From positions 1-64,000 of the forward strand of contig NZ_MDZB01000067.1 in the NCBI RefSeq assembly GCF_001816145.1: a stretch of 64,000 nucleotides of DNA, written 5' to 3'. The translations under genes and the position numbers were made by a program. Of the stretch, positions 8,801 through 16,589 are shown piece by piece. The number at the start of each line of letters is the position of its first letter. Positions within the stretch are counted from its first letter, which is position 1. The stretch is from Hymenobacter lapidarius (GTDB lineage Bacteria; Bacteroidota; Bacteroidia; Cytophagales; Hymenobacteraceae). The notes under the pieces are model-generated. The model saw nothing but the letters and a program-made list of their open reading frames with translations. It was not told the origin of the DNA and did no database searches.

Positions 8801-9402
8801 AGGGCAGCAAGCCCGGCCCCGGCAACATGGGCAAGATGCAGCAGCAGCTCAACGAGCAGATTCAGAAGCTCTCGCAGAGCGGCAAGTCGGGCCGGGAAAT
8901 GTCGCAGGAGCTGGCCAAGCTGGCCGGCCAGCAGCAGATGCTGCGCCAGGCCATGCAGCAGCTCGACAAAATGCAGCAGGGCGGCAAGCCCGGCGGCGCC
9001 CAGGCCGGCGAGGGTAAGGACGGTAAGGAGGGCGGCAAGGAAGGCCAGAATGGCAAAGACGGCAAGGGCGAACAGGGCGGCGGCGGCACCGGCGACATCA
9101 AAAAAATGATGGAACAGACCGAAACCGACCTCGTAAACAAGCGTTTGAGTGAAGAAACCATCATACGCCAGCAGCAAATCCTCACTCGCCTGCTCGAAGT
9201 AGAAAAGTCGGCCCGCGAACGCGACCAGGACACCAAGCGCGAAGCCCAGACGGCTCAGTATAAGCCGCCGGTTTTTCCGCCAGCTTTTGATAAATACCGA
9301 GTTAGCAAAGAACGCCAGACCGAATTATTACGTAGTAGTCCTCCCAACCTCACCCCCTATTACCAACGGGAAGTTGGGGAATATTTCCAGAAAATCAAGT
9401 AG
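5890..9402 (+). CDS. Large DUF4175 family membrane protein
   Basis: This 1170-residue protein has three N-terminal hydrophobic segments (around LLVRGLLVAGGLLLTFFVVF, AGLLFGFLALVMYSF and VAVLLALLAFYPSF), a beta-rich region of ~350 residues (VTYPAYTGKAAE-type repeats), and a very long Gln/Glu/Lys-rich coiled coil (~515-830). A Gly/Lys/Gln-rich low-complexity tract (~935-1070) and a conserved end (LLEVEKSARERDQDTKREAQ, YYQREVGEYF) follow. The layout fits DUF4175, found widely in Bacteroidota with unknown function; envelope localisation is inferred. At 7229-7266 the gene contains a short run of AACTCAAA-type repeats encoding SQLKTQNSKLL, which looks like an in-frame insertion. The ATG at 5890 is chosen; GTG-type starts further upstream are possible. 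Confidence 0.85.
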   Translation: MEMTMEGGAAKGQYPALARVRTELEAFKRKFYLNLLVRGLLVAGGLLLTFFVVFNVLEYFLYLPTAVRAGLLFGFLALVMYSFVRWIWTPLAALTNLRRLLSDEQAARRVGELFPDVQDRLLNALQLQGQALQNELVAASLEQRAAQMGSISFAQGIDIKQQSRPLWKYAAVPVAVLLALLAFYPSFLVQGTERIWHYKRAYSPPAPFQFVIKNPKLTAFRGEDFTLDVGVAGAALPADVSIAFGEGERRLSKVAGRGDQFRYTFEQPQEDVTFQLKGAGFNSPEYQLTVLERPNLRDFKVNITYPAYTGKAAETIENGGNLTVPEGSTVRWEFATAATDELSLVFQNPDETLTASGAEGTFVASRRIMRSQPYLLRLKNPVSLNKDPISYQLTAVPDLVPALTLEAFPDTVTRRYLALGGTVRDDYGLTRLELHYALRRAGQGPNSQLKTQNSKLLTLPQGSAGTYAYTWNLNPLNLQPGDRLEYYVEAWDNDGVRGPKSARTRPAEFRLPGKREMRAELTAQAQSVASEMSQAAKQSEKLERELAKAQDKLKTKRDLSFQDRKQLENMLDQKQQMNEQVEQLQKMFDQLQQKQDQLNPKSEELAKKAEELKKLMNDLLDPETKKLYEKLKKLLEQQKQPDAEMQKLLQQLENKEDTLQKELDRALEMFKQMQLEQKAEETANKLEELAKDEEKLAEKTAQNDKENPDNKLSNQEQKAKQEQLKQEQAQNQQEFEDLKKELQELKQMDKELGDQNGMDEQKPDQEQTDQDMQESQQELSKNKNSKAAAKQKSAADRMKKMAQKMRDQMSEEESDQAQQNIDDLRDILENLLTLSFDQENLMKDFRKVNQSDPRFVQLGQTQRKLRDDAKIIQDSLYALAKKEPKIQSFVTREVGEMNGRMDESLTHIQQRDPNRATATQQQAMTSMNNLALMLQGSLDQMQQEAQAGKGQPQDGQGKPGKKKGKGKGQGQGSKPGPGNMGKMQQQLNEQIQKLSQSGKSGREMSQELAKLAGQQQMLRQAMQQLDKMQQGGKPGGAQAGEGKDGKEGGKEGQNGKDGKGEQGGGGTGDIKKMMEQTETDLVNKRLSEETIIRQQQILTRLLEVEKSARERDQDTKREAQTAQYKPPVFPPAFDKYRVSKERQTELLRSSPPNLTPYYQREVGEYFQKIK
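7229..7266 (+). repeat. In-frame AACTCAAA-type short tandem repeat inside DUF4175 gene
   Basis: Four copies of an (A)ACTCAAA-like word end in CTTAACTCTG, resembling the right arm of the palindrome inside ileS (27664-27697). It encodes SQLKTQNSKLL at about residues 447-458, where flanking sequence is GC-rich and well behaved. Confidence 0.7.
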
Positions 9403-9519
9403 CAGCGCGTCGTAGACCATCCAAAGCAGCTGGTTTTTCGTTAACCTCTTTGGGTTCTACCGAAACCCTGCACTGCAAGTCAGCGGAAATTATTGTGGCG
9501 CTTTGCCATTTAAAAGAGT

Positions 9520-9527
9520 ATTTTTGC
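9520..9527 (+). promoter_or_regulatory. TAnnTTTG -7 element before RsbW-like gene
   Basis: TATTTTTG matches the -7 consensus; an ATTG at 9493-9496 lies 23 bases upstream as a possible -33 element. The leader to the ATG at 9568 would be about 35 bases. Confidence 0.5.
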
Positions 9528-9567
9528 CGCCCCGAACTCGCCGCCGTTCTTCCCATCAAACCACCCC

Positions 9568-10014
9568 ATGAAGCAGGTAAAAATTCAGATTCCGTCACTC
9601 GTTGAAAACATCCGCGTGGTGGAGAGTTTTATCGATAATTCCAAGGATACCTTTCAGATTGAGGACGATATCTACGGCAACATCATGGTGGCCGTGACCG
9701 AGGCGGTGAACAACGCCATTCGCCACGGCAACAAGTTCGACAAGGACAAAAACGTCTACCTGTCGCTCTACGTGGAGCCGCAGAAGCTCAAATTCGAAAT
9801 AGAAGACGAGGGCGCGGGCTTTAATTTCGACAACCTCGACGACCCCACGGCACCCGAAAACCTGGAAAACCCCGGCGGCCGCGGCATTTTCCTCATCCGC
9901 CACCTGGCCGATGAGGTAGAGTTCAGCAAGGACGGCCGCTGTGTGCAGCTCACCTTCCAGCTTGTCCCGGCCCCGGCCGACGAGACCCCAACTGCCGACC
10001 AAATCGCCGCCTAA
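9568..10014 (+). CDS. RsbW-like anti-sigma/HATPase domain protein
   Basis: The 148-residue protein is a stand-alone GHKL ATP-binding domain. The N box is AVTEAVNNAIRHGN (~42-55), the G1 box is DEGAGFNF and the G2 box is GGRGIFLIRHLAD; the order and length fit RsbW/SpoIIAB-type serine kinases and other HATPase_c_2 proteins. These switch alternative sigma factors or partner proteins through phosphorylation of an STAS-domain antagonist. No sigma factor or antagonist is adjacent, so the target is unknown. ybeY starts six bases after its stop, so the two are co-transcribed. Confidence 0.87.
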   Translation: MKQVKIQIPSLVENIRVVESFIDNSKDTFQIEDDIYGNIMVAVTEAVNNAIRHGNKFDKDKNVYLSLYVEPQKLKFEIEDEGAGFNFDNLDDPTAPENLENPGGRGIFLIRHLADEVEFSKDGRCVQLTFQLVPAPADETPTADQIAA

Positions 10015-10020
10015 ATCCGC

Positions 10021-10515
10021 ATGAACAGCCACCCGCCGGTGGGGCCTCCCCACCACGAAACCCCGCCCGGCGACCTGCACCACGAGGCTCCCGGCATCGA
10101 GTTCATGGTGGAAGACGCGCCCGAATTCGAGCTCTCCGATGCCGAGGAGCTCATCGGCTGGATTGAGCGCGTGGCCGAGGTGCACGAGCACCGCATTGTG
10201 CAGCTCACCTACATTTTCTGTTCCGACGACTACCTGCACCAGCTCAATGTGGAGTACCTCGACCACGACACGCTGACGGACGTCATTACCTTCGATAATT
10301 CGGACGATGCCGACATGCTGGAAGGCGACATTTTCATCAGCGTGGAGCGTGTGCGCGAAAATGCGCAGGACCTTGGCATCAGCTTCCGCGACGAGCTGCA
10401 CCGCGTCATGATTCACGGCGTGCTGCACCTGTTGGGCTACCACGACAAAGACCTGCTGAGCCAGACGGCCATGCGCGCCAAAGAAGACCACTGCCTTTCG
10501 CTGCGCACCTTTTAG
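10021..10515 (+). CDS. ybeY: Endoribonuclease YbeY (rRNA maturation factor)
   Basis: The 164-residue metalloprotein family processes the 3' end of 16S rRNA and takes part in ribosome quality control. The signature region is HRVMIHGVLHLLGYHDKD: His132 and His136 are the first two zinc ligands. The third ligand is normally His in GYDH; here the order is GYHD, so His141 sits one residue early. DHDTLTDVITFDN and EGDIFISVERV are typical upstream motifs. About 40 extra residues at the N-terminus (Pro/His-rich) precede the fold. It follows the RsbW-like gene by six bases. Confidence 0.9.
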   Translation: MNSHPPVGPPHHETPPGDLHHEAPGIEFMVEDAPEFELSDAEELIGWIERVAEVHEHRIVQLTYIFCSDDYLHQLNVEYLDHDTLTDVITFDNSDDADMLEGDIFISVERVRENAQDLGISFRDELHRVMIHGVLHLLGYHDKDLLSQTAMRAKEDHCLSLRTF

Positions 10516-10546
10516 CACTTCCGCTGTTTATAAACAATCCCACCCG

Positions 10547-10571
10547 ACGCCCGCTTTTAGCGGGCGTTTGG
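10547..10571 (+). terminator. Rho-independent terminator after ybeY
   Basis: Perfect stem ACGCCCGC / GCGGGCGT with a five-base loop follows ybeY by ~30 bases; only a short T run follows. Confidence 0.65.
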
Positions 10572-10656
10572 CATGTACGGGGCGCCGGGACGCGCCTTCC
10601 CTCAGCGCATTGCCCGTCCGGAACACGTTGCTGTTTTCATTGCCCACCTCCGATTT

Positions 10657-11379
10657 ATGTCCGCCTCCTCATCTGCGCTACCAATCATTCGGGGCGACGC
10701 TCTGGATTTTTACCTTGCTCTGGGCTACTACCGCATGCAGCAGGAGTTGTTTACCTGCCATTTTGTGCCCTTCGATGGGCGCCTCTACACCGCTCATTGG
10801 CTGCGCCTGACAATGAGCCGCATAGCATGGGGGCCGGAGCAGCGCCGGCTGCTTCGCCGCAATGCCCGGTTTAGCGCCGCGGTGCGTCCCTTCCGTCTCA
10901 CCGAAGAATACGAGGAGCTCTACACCCGCTACCGCGCAGCCATCACCTTTGATGCTGCCCCTACCATCGAAGCCGTGCTGCTGGGCGGCGAAGCCCACAA
11001 CGTATTCAACACGTACGCCATTGAGCTGCGCGACGGCGACCGATTGATAGCCGTCGGCATTTTCGACCACGGCGAGCGCACCCTGGCCGGTATTCTCAAT
11101 TTTTACGACCCGGCCTACCGGCAGTTCAGCCTGGGCAAGTACCTGCTGCTGCTGAAAACCGACCACGCCCGCCGCCTGAGGCTCGACTATTATTACCCCG
11201 GCTACGTCGTGCACAATTACCCAAAATTCGACTACAAACTGTTTGCCTGCCCCGCCGCTACCGAAGTGTACGACAGCGTGAGCGGCCTGTGGGTGCCTTA
11301 TTCCCGGGAAACTGTGGCCGCACAATCAGCTGAGCTGCTAGCCGACTGGCTACCGGAAGACTTGCGGGGAATGGCGTAA
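10657..11379 (+). CDS. Arginyl/leucyl-tRNA-protein transferase-like (ATE C-domain) protein
   Basis: The 240-residue protein carries the ATE C-terminal signature: LIAVGIFDHGERTLAGILNF, YDPAYRQFSLGKYLLL, RLDYYYPGYVVHN and PKFDYKLFACP, which parallel GxxxAVxxxD, FYDPxxxxxSLGxY, YYYLGYYI and CPKMxYK of Ate1/Bpt. A preceding QRRLLRRNARF and LYTRYRAAI resemble the end of the ATE N-domain. The CxxC-type cysteines of the N-terminal half are absent and the protein is shorter. Ate1/Bpt proteins attach amino acids to protein N-termini and mark them for degradation; whether this one is active is unknown. The ATG at 10657 fits the domain start. mnmG's probable promoter overlaps its stop codon. Confidence 0.75.
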   Translation: MSASSSALPIIRGDALDFYLALGYYRMQQELFTCHFVPFDGRLYTAHWLRLTMSRIAWGPEQRRLLRRNARFSAAVRPFRLTEEYEELYTRYRAAITFDAAPTIEAVLLGGEAHNVFNTYAIELRDGDRLIAVGIFDHGERTLAGILNFYDPAYRQFSLGKYLLLLKTDHARRLRLDYYYPGYVVHNYPKFDYKLFACPAATEVYDSVSGLWVPYSRETVAAQSAELLADWLPEDLRGMA

Positions 11380-11384
11380 TTTTG
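11377..11384 (+). promoter_or_regulatory. TAnnTTTG -7 element before mnmG
   Basis: TAATTTTG matches the -7 consensus and overlaps the stop codon of the preceding gene. It would give a leader of ~105 bases that contains the inverted repeat at 11391-11485. Confidence 0.5.
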
Positions 11385-11390
11385 CGGAGA

Positions 11391-11485
11391 GTTTCGCTGA
11401 GTTGAAATCAAGTTTCGCTAAGTGTGGTTCACACTAGCCTCGCATGTAGCTTTTGCGAGACTTGATTTTTAAAAATTAGCGAAAC
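11391..11485 (+). repeat. Inverted repeat in the mnmG leader
   Basis: GTTTCGCT followed by AATCAAGTTTCGC pairs with GCGAGACTTGATT followed by TTAGCGAAAC, giving an interrupted stem of ~28 bp. A small hairpin GTGTGGTTCACAC lies in the loop. It ends 11 bases before the mnmG ATG and could act on mnmG mRNA. Confidence 0.7.
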
Positions 11486-11495
11486 CTCGCGCTAT

Positions 11496-13364
11496 ATGTT
11501 TCAGCAAGAAGAATACGACGTTATTGTAGTGGGCGCAGGCCATGCCGGCTGCGAGGCTGCGGCCGCCGCGGCCAACCTGGGCTCGAAGGTGCTGCTTGTG
11601 ACGATGAACATGAACACCATCGCCCAGATGTCGTGCAACCCGGCCATGGGGGGCGTGGCCAAGGGCCAGATTGTGCGCGAAATCGACGCGCTGGGCGGCC
11701 AGTCGGGCATCATCACCGACCAGACCATGATTCAGTTCCGGATGCTGAACCGCTCGAAAGGCCCCGCCATGTGGAGCCCGCGCGCGCAGAGCGACCGGAT
11801 GCGCTTCGCCGAAGCCTGGCGCCTGACCCTGGAAGGCATCGCCAACGTGGACTTCTGGCAGGAAGCCGTGACCGGCCTCGTGGTGGAAAACGACACTTGC
11901 GTGGGCGTGAAAACCCAGCTCGGCATCGAGTTCCGGGGCAAGTCGGTGGTACTCACTAATGGCACCTTCCTGAACGGACTCATCCACATTGGCGAGAAGA
12001 ATTTTGGCGGCGGCCGGGCCGCTGAGAAGGGCAGCCGCGGCATTACGGAGCAGCTGCTGGAGTTGGGCTTCGAAGCCGGCCGGATGAAAACCGGCACCCC
12101 GCCCCGCGTGGACGGCCGCAGCCTGGACTACTCCAAAATGGAAGTGCAGGGCGGCGACGAGCTACCCAGCAAATTCTCTTACCTCGACACGCCGCGCCTC
12201 ACCCAGCAGCGCCCCTGCTACATCACCTACACCAACGAGCGGGTGCACGACATCCTGCGCGAAGGCTTCGAGAAGTCGCCCATGTTCCAGGGCCGCATCA
12301 AGGGCCTGGGGCCACGCTACTGCCCCAGCGTGGAAGACAAAATCAACCGCTTCGCCGACAAGGACCGCCACCAGATTTTTGTGGAACCTGAAGGCTGGAG
12401 CACAGTGGAGTGTTACATCAACGGCTTCAGCAGCTCGCTGCCCGAGGACGTGCAGTACCGCGCCCTGCGCGAAATAGCGGGTTTTGAGCGGGCCAAGATG
12501 TTTCGCCCCGGCTACGCCATTGAGTACGACTTTTTCCCGCCCACCCAGCTCAGCCTCACGCTGGAAACCAAGCTGATTGCCGGGCTGTATTTCGCGGGCC
12601 AGATTAACGGTACTACGGGCTACGAGGAGGCCGCCTGCCAGGGCCTGATGGCCGGCATCAACGCCCACAACAAAGTGCACGGCAAGCAGCCCTTTGTGCT
12701 CAAAAGGAGCGAGGCCTACATCGGTGTGCTCATCGATGACTTGGTGAACAAGGGCACCGACGAGCCCTACCGCATGTTCACGAGCCGGGCCGAGCACCGC
12801 ATTCTGCTGCGCCAGGACAACGCCGACCTGCGCCTCACGCCGCTGGGCCACAAGCTTGGCCTGGCCTCGGATGAGCGGCTGACGCGGGTGCGGATGAAGG
12901 AAGCGCAGGCCGCCGAGCTGGCCGAGCTGCTCCAGAAATTCGCCATCGAAACGGCGGAAATCAACCCGCTGCTCACGGAGCTGGGCTCAGCTGAAATCCA
13001 CGAAAAAACCCGCGCCGTGAACCTGCTGCGCCGGCCCAACGTGGAACTGGCCGACCTGCGCCGGGCCCTGCCCGCGCTGGACGACGCCTTGACAGCCTTT
13101 GATGCCGAGGCGCTGGAACAGGCCATCATCAACATCAAGTACGAGACCTACCTGCAGAAGGAGCACCAGCAGGCCGCGCGCCAGCAGGAGCTGGAAAACT
13201 TCGTGATTCAGGGCCGGCTCGACTACCGGGCCATGCCCGCGCTCAGCCACGAAGCCCGCGAAAAGCTGCTCAAGATTCAGCCCGAAACCATTGGGCAGGC
13301 CTCGCGCATCAGCGGCATCTCCCCGGCCGATGTGTCGGTGCTGATGGTATATTTGGGCAGGTAA
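11496..13364 (+). CDS. mnmG: tRNA uridine-5-carboxymethylaminomethyl modification enzyme MnmG
   Basis: The 622-residue FAD enzyme, together with MnmE, installs the cmnm5 group on wobble uridine 34 of several tRNAs. The FAD-binding motif VVGAGHAGCEAAAAAANLG lies at residues ~8-26. Family signatures follow: CNPAMGGVAKGQIVREIDALGG, FNGLIHIGE-type loop (FLNGLIHIGEKNFGGGR), KTGTPPRVD, RPCYITYTNERVH, PRYCPSVEDKI and GLYFAGQINGTTGYEEAACQG. Length is normal and the frame is intact. In many bacteria gidA/mnmG is close to oriC, which agrees with the candidate origin 3 kb downstream. A palindromic repeat begins directly at its stop codon. Confidence 0.97.
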   Translation: MFQQEEYDVIVVGAGHAGCEAAAAAANLGSKVLLVTMNMNTIAQMSCNPAMGGVAKGQIVREIDALGGQSGIITDQTMIQFRMLNRSKGPAMWSPRAQSDRMRFAEAWRLTLEGIANVDFWQEAVTGLVVENDTCVGVKTQLGIEFRGKSVVLTNGTFLNGLIHIGEKNFGGGRAAEKGSRGITEQLLELGFEAGRMKTGTPPRVDGRSLDYSKMEVQGGDELPSKFSYLDTPRLTQQRPCYITYTNERVHDILREGFEKSPMFQGRIKGLGPRYCPSVEDKINRFADKDRHQIFVEPEGWSTVECYINGFSSSLPEDVQYRALREIAGFERAKMFRPGYAIEYDFFPPTQLSLTLETKLIAGLYFAGQINGTTGYEEAACQGLMAGINAHNKVHGKQPFVLKRSEAYIGVLIDDLVNKGTDEPYRMFTSRAEHRILLRQDNADLRLTPLGHKLGLASDERLTRVRMKEAQAAELAELLQKFAIETAEINPLLTELGSAEIHEKTRAVNLLRRPNVELADLRRALPALDDALTAFDAEALEQAIINIKYETYLQKEHQQAARQQELENFVIQGRLDYRAMPALSHEAREKLLKIQPETIGQASRISGISPADVSVLMVYLGR

Positions 13365-13463
13365 TTATGAGTTATGAATTATGAGTTATGAATTGGCAGG
13401 GCCCTTTTCTGTGTGCTTTCAGCCATCCATAACTCATAATTCATAACTCATAATTCATAACTC
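13364..13463. repeat. Palindrome built from TTATGAGTTATGAA words
   Basis: The left arm repeats ATTATGAGTTATGA twice; the right arm repeats CATAACTCATAATT; the ~35-base centre is unrelated. The element starts at the mnmG stop and ends eight bases before the next GTG, filling the intergenic space. Confidence 0.9.
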
Positions 13464-13470
13464 CTTACCT

Positions 13471-14376
13471 GTGTCCTACGAACGATTAGAGAGCTGCCCG
13501 GTGTGCGGCAAAGACGAGTTCCGCAACAAGCTGGTGGTGGAAGACCGCACGGTGAGCCACGAGAGTTTCGCCATTGTGCAATGCGCGCAGTGCAATTTCC
13601 AGTTCACCAACCCGCGGCCGAGCGAGGCGGAAATTGGCAAGTATTACGAGTCGGATGCCTACGTGTCGCACAACAGCGCGGCGGCGGGGCTCACCAACCA
13701 GGCTTACAAAGTGGCGCGGTTTTTCACCATGCGCCGCAAGGTGGGCCTGCTCAACAAGCTGGCGCCCCGGCGCGTCAAGCTGCTGGATTACGGCTGCGGC
13801 ACGGGCCACTTTTTGGCGTCGGCCAAGTCGGCGGGCTGGCAGGTAGCGGGGCTGGAGCCCAACGCCCGCGCCCGGGAAGAGGCCAGCCAGCGCCTGGGCC
13901 AGCCCATTGGGCAGGAGAGCCTGACCTCGTTTCAGCCCGGCACGTTCGACGCCATTACGCTGTGGCACGTGCTGGAGCACGTGCATACGCTCAATGAAAC
14001 GCTGACCCAACTGCTGGCGCTGCTCAAGCCCGATGGGGTGCTGCTCATTGCCGTGCCCAACGTGGAAAGCTTGGATGCCCAGCATTACCGCGAGCTGTGG
14101 GCGGCCTACGACGTGCCCCGGCACCTCTACCATTTCGCACCCAAAACCATGGCCCAGCTGCTCAAAAAGCACAAGCTGGTCATCCGTCACACCCTGCCCA
14201 TGCCCCTGGATGCCTACTACGTGAGCATGCTCAGCGAAAAGCACAAGGCGGAACGGGCCGGCGGCCTGCTCACGGTGCTCAAAGCCGGCTACAAATCCAA
14301 CCAATACGCGCAGCAGCACGACGGCCAGTATTCGAGCCTGCTCTACGTGGCCGGGCGGCGCACCCCGGCGGCCTGA
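13471..14376 (+). CDS. Class I SAM-dependent methyltransferase with N-terminal zinc motif
   Basis: The 301-residue protein starts with a GTG and has an N-terminal rubredoxin-like motif (CPVC at residues 9-12, CAQCNFQFTNPRP at ~36-48). A Methyltransf_23-type Rossmann domain follows: LLDYGCGTGHFLASAKSAGW (motif I), VAGLEPN (motif II acidic Glu), FDAITLWHVLEHVHT (motif IV) and LLKPDGVLLIAVPN. Such proteins in Bacteroidota are often linked to polysaccharide or O-antigen synthesis or to quinone/lipid modification; the substrate here cannot be told. No sugar genes are adjacent. Confidence 0.88.
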   Translation: MSYERLESCPVCGKDEFRNKLVVEDRTVSHESFAIVQCAQCNFQFTNPRPSEAEIGKYYESDAYVSHNSAAAGLTNQAYKVARFFTMRRKVGLLNKLAPRRVKLLDYGCGTGHFLASAKSAGWQVAGLEPNARAREEASQRLGQPIGQESLTSFQPGTFDAITLWHVLEHVHTLNETLTQLLALLKPDGVLLIAVPNVESLDAQHYRELWAAYDVPRHLYHFAPKTMAQLLKKHKLVIRHTLPMPLDAYYVSMLSEKHKAERAGGLLTVLKAGYKSNQYAQQHDGQYSSLLYVAGRRTPAA

Positions 14377-14618
14377 TGCGGTGGGTGGCCCGCGCCGGGC
14401 GGCCATTTGCGCTGGCCCGAACGGGCGCACCGCCGGCTCCCGTAGCTTCGCCCGGAGCGCGGCGGCCGCTACTGTAAACTATGCCGCCCACCTTTGTGGC
14501 CGATACTGCCCGGGCGGGTCTCGTCGTTGGGGCCGGGCACTGCCGCGTTGCGCCTGTGGGCGTTGCGCATCGGCGCGGCCATCCTTTGTTGTTATGTTCA
14601 CCACGCAGTTGTTGTCTA

Positions 14619-16382
14619 ATGTCCGTTCGCGCTGAACTGCTGGCTTTGCTGGCACTGGTTGCCTTGCTTGAAAGCTGCGCCGCCGTGGCCCCGCCCCTGG
14701 GCGGCCCGCGCGACCGCACGCCCCCGCGCCGCATTGCGAGCTCGCCCGACAGCGCGGCCCGCAACGTGAAGCAGAAGTTTGTGCGGCTGGAATTTTCGGA
14801 GCCGGTTATCACCAAGGACCTGAGCAAGAACCTGCTCATTACGCCCCAGCTCCCGCCCGACAACCCCTACAAGCTGCGGGAAGACCGCAACACCATCACG
14901 CTGCTTTTTGAGAAGCCGCTGGACGAAAACACCACCTACAGCTTCAATTTTCGCGAAGCGGTGGTGGACATCACCGAAGGCCTGCCCGCCAAGAATGCCT
15001 ACCTCAACTTCAGCACCGGCGCCGTACTCGATTCGGGCAAGGTGAACGGGGTGGTGACCGATGTGCTCACGGCCAAGCCCGTGGCCGAAGCCAGCGTGGG
15101 GCTGTACCGCGCGGCCGATACCGCCGGGGTGAAACGCGGCCGCCCCTACTACAGCGTGCTCACCGACAAGGAGGGCAAATTCGAACTGAGCTTCCTCAAA
15201 TCCGGGCCGTACAAAATCTACGCCCTGGCTGACAAGAACAATAACGGCCGCTACGACGAAGGCGAGAAAATTGCCTACCTGCCCGCGCCCATCACCATTG
15301 CGGGCAGCCCCGCCGGCCCGCCCGTGGCGCTGCTGCTCACCGAGCCCGACCAGCGCGCGCCCTCGGCTACCTCCCGGCAGGCCAGCCCCACGCAGCTGCG
15401 CCTGAGCTTCAATGAAGGCCTGCGCGATGCTAAACTCTCGCCGTTGGGCACCAGCCAAGCCGCGCCCGCCGTGGCCGAAGCCCTGCAGCTTACCGACCGC
15501 GGCCGGACGGTGGTGCTGTTCAAAACCCCGGAAGTGGGGGATGGGCGCTACCTGCTCACCGCTACCGACAGCACCGGGAACGTGGGCCGCGACACGCTGC
15601 AAGTGAAATTCCCGGCCCCGCCGGCCGCGGCTAAGAAGTCTGCCGCCCCGCCGCTGTACACGGTAGAGGGCGGGCCGCGCTCGGTGTTCCCCAAGGGCCA
15701 GGTGGTGTTTCAGTTTGCGGTGCCGGTGCGGCTGGCCGCGGGCAAGCCTTTCGGCACGCTCGTGGAAGACTCCATCCGGCGCCGCCCCCTGCGCCTGCCC
15801 GCCGATGGCACCCTCAGCCCCGACCGCACGCAACTCACCGTGCGCTTCAATGCCCGGGCAAAAAACCAGCTGGCTGTGGTGCTCGATAGCACGGTTATCA
15901 CCGCCATTACGGGCCAGCCCCTGCGCTTGCGGCCCCTGCGCCTGGTCATCAGCGAGCAGGACGTGTCCACCAGCTTGTCGGGCACCATTACCACCACTGC
16001 CAAAAGCTTTGAGCTGCAGCTACTTGACGATAAGCTGCAGGTGGTATCCACGCTGGCTAGCCCCAAGGGCACGTATTCCTTTGCCAGTATCCCGCCCGGT
16101 ACCTACCGCCTCCGGGTGCTGATAGACAGCAACGGCGACGGCCGCTGGCGGGGCGGCGACCCCAACCTGCTGGTGCTCCCTGAGCCCGTGTACCTGCACC
16201 CGCGCCCCCAGCAGGTGCGGGCCGCTTCGACATCGTCGAACCCATTCAGTTCTAACGGCAGCACGCGACGTGTGCCGCCAACCCAAGTCCCAACGCTCTT
16301 CTGCCTGCCTCTGCAGCCTGGAAGAGCCGTTTGCGTTGTGGTGCGCGGGTTTCATTACCAATTGATACCCTTTGATAGGTAG
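14619..16382 (+). CDS. Ig-like domain lipoprotein, 3' end frameshifted
   Basis: The lipoprotein signal MSVRAELLALLALVALLESC places the lipid cysteine at residue 20. An Ig-like domain follows (PPRRIASSPDSAARN, VRLEFSEPVITKDLSKNLLITPQ, YSFNFREAVVDITEGL) and then a carboxypeptidase-like fold (VNGVVTDVLTAKPV, DKEGKFELSFLKSGPYKIYALADKNNNGRYD). This is a widespread Bacteroidota surface lipoprotein of unknown function. The reading frame as given runs to 16382 with an unrelated tail. In the +2 frame the DNA at 16226-16255 reads FDIVEPIQF-stop, the ending expected of the family. One missing G near 16224 (GCCGGC to GCCGC) explains it; the intact product would have 545 residues and end at 16255. Confidence 0.85.
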   Translation: MSVRAELLALLALVALLESCAAVAPPLGGPRDRTPPRRIASSPDSAARNVKQKFVRLEFSEPVITKDLSKNLLITPQLPPDNPYKLREDRNTITLLFEKPLDENTTYSFNFREAVVDITEGLPAKNAYLNFSTGAVLDSGKVNGVVTDVLTAKPVAEASVGLYRAADTAGVKRGRPYYSVLTDKEGKFELSFLKSGPYKIYALADKNNNGRYDEGEKIAYLPAPITIAGSPAGPPVALLLTEPDQRAPSATSRQASPTQLRLSFNEGLRDAKLSPLGTSQAAPAVAEALQLTDRGRTVVLFKTPEVGDGRYLLTATDSTGNVGRDTLQVKFPAPPAAAKKSAAPPLYTVEGGPRSVFPKGQVVFQFAVPVRLAAGKPFGTLVEDSIRRRPLRLPADGTLSPDRTQLTVRFNARAKNQLAVVLDSTVITAITGQPLRLRPLRLVISEQDVSTSLSGTITTTAKSFELQLLDDKLQVVSTLASPKGTYSFASIPPGTYRLRVLIDSNGDGRWRGGDPNLLVLPEPVYLHPRPQQVRAASTSSNPFSSNGSTRRVPPTQVPTLFCLPLQPGRAVCVVVRGFHYQLIPFDR

Positions 16383-16385
16383 TGG

Positions 16386-16528
16386 GCTGGCGCGCGTCCG
16401 CGACGCGTTGCCGAATGGTCCCGAGCCTGTGGCTCGCTGGTGAACGACGTGCGTCCGGGCCATTGAAGCCGCTTGCCCGAGCCACAGGCTCGAAGCCAGT
16501 CGGCAACGCGTCGCAGACGCGCGCCAGC
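16386..16528. repeat. Large GC-rich palindrome
   Basis: GCTGGCGCGCGTC-GCGACGCGTTGCCGA ... CGAGCCTGTGGCTCG pairs with CGAGCCACAGGCTCG ... TCGGCAACGCGTCG-GACGCGCGCCAGC. Arms are ~55 bases with a few mismatches. It separates the lipoprotein gene from the candidate origin. Confidence 0.88.
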
Positions 16529-16589
16529 TTTATGCCATTCATCAATCCTATTGGCAGCTCAAAAACCACCGCTTTACCCTCAGTTACCC

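Noticed and set aside
13364..13463. Possible CRISPR because of repeated words
   Set aside because: Words are adjacent, mirror-symmetric and without unique spacers of constant length; no cas genes in the window.
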